Assembly (NCBI GenBank): GCA_040398845.1
Contig: JBBATH010000023.1
Coordinates: forward strand, 1-27,772
From: WLND01 sp040398845
Lineage (GTDB): Bacteria > Actinomycetota > Actinomycetes > S36-B12
Length of the DNA: 27,772 nt
Direction: 5' to 3'
The notes under the pieces are model-generated. The model ran no database searches. It was not told where the DNA came from and saw only the letters and a list, made by a program, of their open reading frames with translations. This document shows, piece by piece, positions 23,914 to 27,772 of the stretch. The translations under genes were made by a program, and so were the position numbers. How positions within the stretch are numbered: the first letter of the stretch is position 1; each line of letters opens with the position of its first letter.

Positions 23914-25110
23914 ATGTTCTGCGTCCCTGCTGCAGGCAGCGAGTCGCGCCCGTGGCGTCAGCAGCAGCGTGCCGGGACCCGAGATGACCGCATGCTGGAG
24001 CAGATCGAAGTCACGATCCCGGCCCGCATTGCAGACATACACCCGGCTATCCCGGCTGAAATCGCCGAGGGACTTGACACCGCGGCACGCGCCGTCGCCT
24101 CCCTGGATGCTGCACATGGGCCGGTCCTGTCGGCACTGAGTGGACTGCTGCTACGAACCGAGTCGGTCGCGTCATCGAAGATCGAGAACATCAACGCGAG
24201 CGTCGACGACTACGCACGAGCCCTGCATGGCAGCCGGGCGAACGCATCCGCCGTCTCCATGGTGGCCGCCTCGCAGGCTCTGGAAAGCCTCATCGCGGCC
24301 GTAACTGCTTCGCGGAACATCGAGCTCAAAATTCTGCTCGCGGCACATCGCTCACTGATGGCCAACGAGTCGGGAGAAGAGGGATACGCGGGGCGGATCC
24401 GCGACGTGCAGAACTGGGTAGGAGGCAGCGACTATTCCCCACGCGGTGCTCTTCTCGTGCCACCTCCTCCAGACCTGCTCGATGACCTGCTCGATGACCT
24501 AGTTGCGTTCGCGAATCGTCACGACCTGCCCAGCCTCCTCCAGGCGACCATTGCGCACGCCCAATTCGAGACCTTGCACCCATTCACCGACGGCAATGGC
24601 CGTATCGGTCGGGCCCTAGTCAACGCGATCCTGCGCGCGAGAGGAACGACAACGACAGTCGTGGTGCCTATTGCTTCAGCGCTAGTAGCTCGACGTGACG
24701 CCTACTTCGCGGCTCTCGATGTTTATCGGTCGGGAGATCTTGAGCCGATCGTTGACCTTTTCGCTTTTGCGTCGCTCGCCGCCTCTGAGGAATCCAGCGT
24801 GACTGCCACCAGAATCCGGGAGCTTCCAGATCAATGGCTCGCCGACCTAGGAAGATCGCGACGCGGCAGCGCACCACTGTTGTTGATGGACTACCTGCTC
24901 GCTCATCCAGTGCTCTCAGCGGCTGACGCCGAAAACGTTCTTGGCTCAGGCACGACCGTCGCCTACACAGCCATCGAACGCTTAGTGGCCGCAGGGATCC
25001 TGCGCCCGCTGACCGACCGCAAGCGCAACCAAGTGTGGGGCGCCAGCGCACTGCTCGACGAACTTGCAGACCTCGACGCGAGAATCGAACGACGCGCCCG
25101 CTCCGCATAG
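23914..25110 (+). CDS. Fic-domain adenylyltransferase with inhibitory N-terminal motif and C-terminal winged helix
   Basis: Fic proteins transfer AMP (or related groups) from nucleotides to target proteins. The 398-residue protein has the catalytic motif H222-P-F-T-D-G-N-G-R (H222, D226, N228, R230, R233). The self-inhibitory helix motif S/T-x-x-x-E-G/N is present as SSKIEN (87-92), which marks a class II Fic that holds itself off until E91 is displaced. A C-terminal winged-helix domain (about 310-380, LLMDYLLAHPVLSAADAEN and TAIERLVAAGILRPL) is common in this subfamily and may bind DNA, perhaps the palindrome upstream. The start is ATG 23914, whose N-terminal GSESRPWR segment fits the family. 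It ends in TAG. It lies outside the att repeats. Confidence 0.88.
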   Translation: MFCVPAAGSESRPWRQQQRAGTRDDRMLEQIEVTIPARIADIHPAIPAEIAEGLDTAARAVASLDAAHGPVLSALSGLLLRTESVASSKIENINASVDDYARALHGSRANASAVSMVAASQALESLIAAVTASRNIELKILLAAHRSLMANESGEEGYAGRIRDVQNWVGGSDYSPRGALLVPPPPDLLDDLLDDLVAFANRHDLPSLLQATIAHAQFETLHPFTDGNGRIGRALVNAILRARGTTTTVVVPIASALVARRDAYFAALDVYRSGDLEPIVDLFAFASLAASEESSVTATRIRELPDQWLADLGRSRRGSAPLLLMDYLLAHPVLSAADAENVLGSGTTVAYTAIERLVAAGILRPLTDRKRNQVWGASALLDELADLDARIERRARSA

Positions 25111-25249
25111 GCAGTGACGAACGGGCGTGAGCGGGCACCGGGGGGCACTAGGGCGTGTCTCCAATGTTGTGCCGGTGTGAGGCCTAATTGTGGGCACATC
25201 GGTCATGTACTGCTGTTCTTTCTGACGAGATGTGGGCTCGAATCGAGCC

Positions 25250-25452
25250 GTGGCGCATCGTTCACCTGTGGAGGTGATCACCGATCGCGCCCCAGCCTTG
25301 GCGAACGTGATAGACGAACTGATCCCTGCCGCCTTCCACAACACCGGGCAGTACGAGAACAACAGGTACGAGGCCCCTACCAGCTCGGGGTCAAGACCGC
25401 GCCGGTGTTCTGGTGGGCGACCGCATTCGACGAACTCCAGCCCGCAATCTGA
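25250..25452 (+). pseudogene. IS6-type transposase relic with internal deletion and frameshift
   Basis: Two blocks match the C-terminal half of IS6-type transposases: VEVITDRAPALANVIDELIP followed by QYENNRYEA (25265-25375), then YQLGVKTAPV and TAFDELQPAI ending in TGA (25378-25452). The family normally has about 35 residues between them (from DHGRLK to RRGH). Here they are missing and the frames differ by one base. The N-terminal half with the first catalytic Asp is absent. From 25111 to 25249 there is no gene; it may hold the IS end. Confidence 0.7.
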
Positions 25453-25571
25453 ATGATTCTGTCTTCGCGAACGATCCCGCACGCGCTGGTATCCGACCTG
25501 TTACCGAAAATAAACTCGCGTCAGGAATTCAGCGCGTGACGTACGAACGATCATACGCAGGAGGATGCGAA

Positions 25572-26033
25572 ATGTTGAGCGCACTTGAGAGCGGTGTGGT
25601 GTTCCAGTCGACGGATCTCGCGCGCCGATCGAGAACCGTAATGGACGCGGCTGGCAAGCCTGGGGGAGCCCTCGTTCGCGACAAAAGCGGGCGGACGTTC
25701 CTGATCGCCGCTGTCTCAGAAGTCAGTCGCGACCAGTACGCGCTCGAACACCTGCGGTCCGCCGCAGTGGCGATGCTGATGCTTATCCGCGACAAGCACG
25801 ACTCGCTTTCCTACGGGACGTTGTCGTGGATGGCTCCACTGTCCGACGAAGACAAACTCGCGTTTCTCGAAGAGTTCCTCGCGACCCTGCAGTCTGTCAG
25901 CGCGACCGGACCCGGCCCGGTCGAAGACCTTCTGTACGACTGGCAGCAGACAGCCCGCGTCCTGGCTGATCCCGAACTGGCCGCCCGGCTGACCGCGGAC
26001 ATCGAGACTCCTGAACACCCCGTCAGCGTGTGA
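25572..26033 (+). CDS. Phd-like antitoxin-domain protein (first paralogue)
   Basis: ATG 25572 follows AGGAGGA with six bases spacing, which decides the start. The 153-residue protein opens with a Phd/YefM-like DNA-binding segment (about 10-55: STDLARRSRTVMDAAGKPG, GALVRDKSGRTFLI), then a helical C-terminal half (LSYGTLSWMAPLSDEDKLAF, DLLYDWQQTARVLADPELAARL). The gene at 26335 encodes a protein with the same plan, so these are diverged tandem copies of one family. Here no intact toxin follows directly; only a short open frame (26116-26241) is seen. It may be a solitary antitoxin. Confidence 0.68.
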   Translation: MLSALESGVVFQSTDLARRSRTVMDAAGKPGGALVRDKSGRTFLIAAVSEVSRDQYALEHLRSAAVAMLMLIRDKHDSLSYGTLSWMAPLSDEDKLAFLEEFLATLQSVSATGPGPVEDLLYDWQQTARVLADPELAARLTADIETPEHPVSV

Positions 26034-26334
26034 GTCCAGACAAAGGCAAGTCTCGATCGGGTGGCAGCGACGGCCCGCACCGGTCAGAACGCAAGAAGAA
26101 TCTCGCCTCGCCGACGTGGCTGCGTTCGAGTTGTCCCGGCGGCGGCGGCGGCTTGGCCCGACGATCGAACCCGCCCCTGACGACAGGCCTGCGACGTACG
26201 GCGACGTTGTTCAGTACTGGGACCCGGACTTCATCGTCTAACGCCACGGTGCCGTCCGATGTGGAGTGTCCGGACCCCGAGCCTTGCTCCTGCCAAGATT
26301 CTAGGTACTATGTTGGCAGACAAGGGAGAGACCG
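26034..26334 (+). other. Gap between the two antitoxin genes, with a possible short coding remnant
   Basis: A plus-strand frame from GTG 26116 to TAA 26241 encodes 41 residues (ending ATYGDVVQYWDPDFIV), read from a frame open further upstream. The ending looks protein-like (several aromatic and acidic residues) but has no ribosome binding site. It may be the remnant of the first antitoxin's partner gene. The remainder is the promoter of the second pair. Confidence 0.3.
26284..26318 (+). promoter_or_regulatory. Promoter and palindromic operator of the second antitoxin gene
   Basis: TTGCTC (26284-26289) and TACTAT (26306-26311) form a -35/-10 pair with a 16-base spacer. TGCCAA (26291-26296) and TTGGCA (26313-26318) are a perfect inverted repeat around the -10. 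Binding of the antitoxin, as in Phd-type autoregulation, would block the promoter. A GGGAGAG ribosome binding site follows at 26324-26330. Confidence 0.6.
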
Positions 26335-26793
26335 ATGAGTACAACCGAAATCCTATATCTGGTGAGCGACCTCGCGAACAAGAGGCGAGAGGTGCTGGCG
26401 TCTGCTCGCACCGGAACCGCGGTGGTTCGCGATACCGACGGGTTCGCTCTCGCCTTTTTGCCTAAGCGCGACCTCGACCTCCTGGTCGAGTCGCGATCCA
26501 TGCTCCTCGCATTCCTCACGGCCGATGGGGCTGTCTCATCACACGCAAGCACCGCGTCCGCGTTCGGGACCTTCGCCTGGATGTCCGTGCTCGATGACGA
26601 GGACCGGGAAGAGTGCCTGGCCGAACTACGCGAGGGCCTGACTCTGCTCGCCGCAGGTGACGATGCTCCCTTGCAGGAGACCATTCGCGCGTGGTCCACC
26701 ACGGCCAGACAGCTGGCAGACCCCACCAGGCGCGACATCCTGCTGGGGACTCCAGGTGCCGACGAGTTCGTCAGCGTTGAGCCCCCAGCCTGA
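26335..26793 (+). CDS. Phd-like antitoxin-domain protein (second paralogue)
   Basis: The 152-residue protein (ATG 26335, GGGAGAG upstream) has the same plan as the protein at 25572: an N-terminal Phd-like segment (VSDLANKRREVLASARTG, TAVVRDTDGFALAFLPKRDL) and a C-terminal helical half with the matching FGTFAW, LDDEDRE and STTARQLADPTRRD stretches. The shared plan with modest identity shows an old duplication. Its 3' end overlaps the next frame by up to 17 bases. With a palindromic promoter upstream and a compact gene downstream it looks like the antitoxin of a type II toxin-antitoxin pair. Confidence 0.72.
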   Translation: MSTTEILYLVSDLANKRREVLASARTGTAVVRDTDGFALAFLPKRDLDLLVESRSMLLAFLTADGAVSSHASTASAFGTFAWMSVLDDEDREECLAELREGLTLLAAGDDAPLQETIRAWSTTARQLADPTRRDILLGTPGADEFVSVEPPA

Positions 26794-27181
26794 TCCGAAG
26801 CCGGGTGCGTACCGGCCCTACGTGGCAGCACGCAGCCCCAGTGGTCGACCCGACCAAGCGCCTACGTACCGGGTCGTGGTGCATCGCCAGTACCTACACG
26901 AGTGGAATAGTCTCGTCGAACGCGTGGGCCTGGAAAGCGCGCAGCAGTTCTACGCCCACGTGTCGCTGACACCGGGATCGCACCCGAAAGTTGGCACGTC
27001 TGGCTACCTGCGAGGCAAGGCGGCCAAGCCGAAGTGGGACGGCTACTCCCGCACGATTCACTACGAGATCTCCGGCGCCGGCCGCATCGACTACCAGTGG
27101 ACGAACGAGGAGGCCGGCGGCGCGGACGGCGACAAGCATCCTGTGGTCCGGATCCTCACGATCGACCTCAACTCGCACTGA
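26777..27181 (+). CDS. Candidate toxin paired with the Phd-like antitoxin
   Basis: The 134-residue protein (TTG 26777; GTG 26822 and GTG 26879 are shorter options) has a proline-rich start, then VVVHRQYLHEWNSLVERVG, AQQFYAHVS, a GYLRGKAAKPKWDGYSRTI stretch and IHYEISGAGRIDYQW, ending VVRILTIDLNSH. The small size, basic middle with Lys/Arg near a GRIDY strand, and late I-L-T-I-D-L strand resemble RelE/ParE-fold toxins, but I cannot match a named family. Overlap with the antitoxin gene and shared strand support a functional pair. The start is uncertain because no clear ribosome binding site is present. Confidence 0.6.
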   Translation: MSPQPDPKPGAYRPYVAARSPSGRPDQAPTYRVVVHRQYLHEWNSLVERVGLESAQQFYAHVSLTPGSHPKVGTSGYLRGKAAKPKWDGYSRTIHYEISGAGRIDYQWTNEEAGGADGDKHPVVRILTIDLNSH

Positions 27182-27227
27182 ACCCGAGCGCGCACAGGGC
27201 AGCGGCCCGCACACTCTCGGCGTCCTA

Positions 27228-27250
27228 GGGAACCACTGATCATCAGGGGG
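27228..27250. repeat. Possible IS5-type element end
   Basis: GGGAACCACTGATCATCAGG lies about 120 bases beyond the transposase stop, the usual distance to an IS5-group terminal repeat, and begins like many IS5-group ends (GGGAACC..CTGA). It contains the palindrome CTGAT-C-ATCAG (27236-27246). The partner end is outside the window. Confidence 0.35.
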
Positions 27251-27366
27251 TTTGCGGCCCAGCTTGCCTCCGGGCACGCGTGATGAGCCGAGGAGGGGCT
27301 GTTTCGGTCTCTGTGGTGGTGCTTCGGGGTGGTTCTGGGGTGTTTTGGGCAGGCTTGCGCTAGCCG

Positions 27367-27772
27367 TCACCCCATCAGGGCGACGGCACGGGCCCGCATC
27401 ACCCAGTTCGCCGAGGCGAACAGCACGCCCAGGTGGTTGAGGTTCTTGGCCATTCCCCGGTAGCGGGTCTTGGTGAATCCGAAGTCCCGCTTGATGATGA
27501 GGAAGGGGTGCTCGACCTTGGCCCGCACGAGATGGGTGATCTGGTCGAGGTCGTGAACGCTGGCGGCGGTCGCGGTCACGGAGTGGACGTACCCGGTCCC
27601 GGCATCGACGCCGATGTGGGCCTTCATCCCGACGCACCACTGGTTGCCCTTCAACGCCTGGCGCATCTCAGGATCGCGGGCACCGGATGCGTTCTTCGTC
27701 GATGACGGCGCGGCGATGATCGTCGCGTCGACGATGCTGCCGCCGCGCATGATCCAGCCCTGCTCGTCAAAG
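27367..27772 (-). pseudogene. IS5-type transposase, internally deleted and cut by the window edge
   Basis: Reading leftwards from the edge: DEQGWIMRGGSIVDATI, APSSTKNASGARDPEM, KGNQWCVGMKAHIGVD, then directly VRAKVEHPFLIIKRDFGF and TRYRGMAKN to a stop at 27367. These are IS5-type blocks, but the segment between ITHL and VRAKVEHPF (about 60 residues, including the second catalytic Asp of the DDE triad) is missing. The junction keeps the frame. The N terminus lies beyond 27772. It is therefore an inactive derivative unless a helper transposase acts on its ends. Confidence 0.85.

Noticed and set aside
25114..25452. A 112-residue gene downstream of fic, or readthrough extension of Fic
   Set aside because: It is in frame with fic after its TAG, but the sequence from 25250 onward is an IS6-type transposase relic in other frames, so this frame is accidental.
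1..27772. CRISPR array, rRNA genes or retron-like elements
   Set aside because: I looked for regularly spaced identical repeats, rRNA-like segments and reverse transcriptase motifs and found none; the only repeats are the att pair, the arm motif and the 29-bp palindromic repeat.

Overview
The window is high-GC DNA with GTG/TTG starts, ATGA and TGATG gene overlaps and mostly TGA stops, which points to an actinobacterium (inference; no species-level marker is visible). Its main object is an integrated mobile element of about 23.5 kb (roughly 1-23539). The element is bounded by direct repeats of at least 55 bp, each carrying the 3' part of a tRNA-Thr(CGT) gene. A short motif repeated just inside each end looks like a pair of integrase arm sites. 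The element is read here as an integrative mobilizable element loaded with defence genes: it has a MobF relaxase, an excisionase and a tyrosine integrase, but no visible secretion or coupling genes.

Layout. 1-283: left attachment site and leader. 284-6406: type I restriction-modification operon hsdM-hsdS-hsdR, with hsdM carrying one in-frame TAG. 6579-7656: a PIN-domain protein and an unrecognised protein. 7657-8255: long non-coding stretch that ends in an apparent transfer-origin/control region (two copies of a palindromic 29-bp repeat and a perfect 14-bp hairpin). 8256-12816: mobilization block (small protein, 1037-residue MobF relaxase-helicase, two unknown accessory proteins). 12855-14734: structured intergenic region with a third copy of the 29-bp repeat, a 40-residue protein, an AlpA-type excisionase, and a tyrosine integrase interrupted by two in-frame TAG codons. 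14907-16428: a soluble protein plus a four-helix membrane protein that resemble the RexA/RexB pair of phage lambda in layout and, by eye, in sequence pattern. 16535-16603: a relic of the 3' end of a second integrase. 16660-18320: AbiEi/AbiEii type IV toxin-antitoxin pair. 18417-23252: a 1611-residue protein with a GHKL ATPase domain at the N terminus and a DUF3883-like nuclease-fold domain at the C terminus. 23383-23539: right arm site and right attachment site.

Outside the element (23540-27772) are a Fic protein behind an AT-rich palindromic promoter, a decayed IS6-type transposase, two paralogous Phd-like antitoxin genes (the second with its own palindromic promoter and a candidate toxin), and an internally deleted IS5-type transposase running off the right edge.

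How it fits together: the element carries at least four potential anti-phage modules (type I RM, RexAB-like pair, AbiE, giant GHKL protein) behind one mobilization and integration core. All three breaks in its conserved genes are single TAG codons in otherwise open frames. This could mean decay of restriction and mobility functions, or conditional expression through amber readthrough. The least described parts are the RexAB-like pair, which sits between the intact integrase and an integrase relic, and the GHKL-DUF3883 protein.
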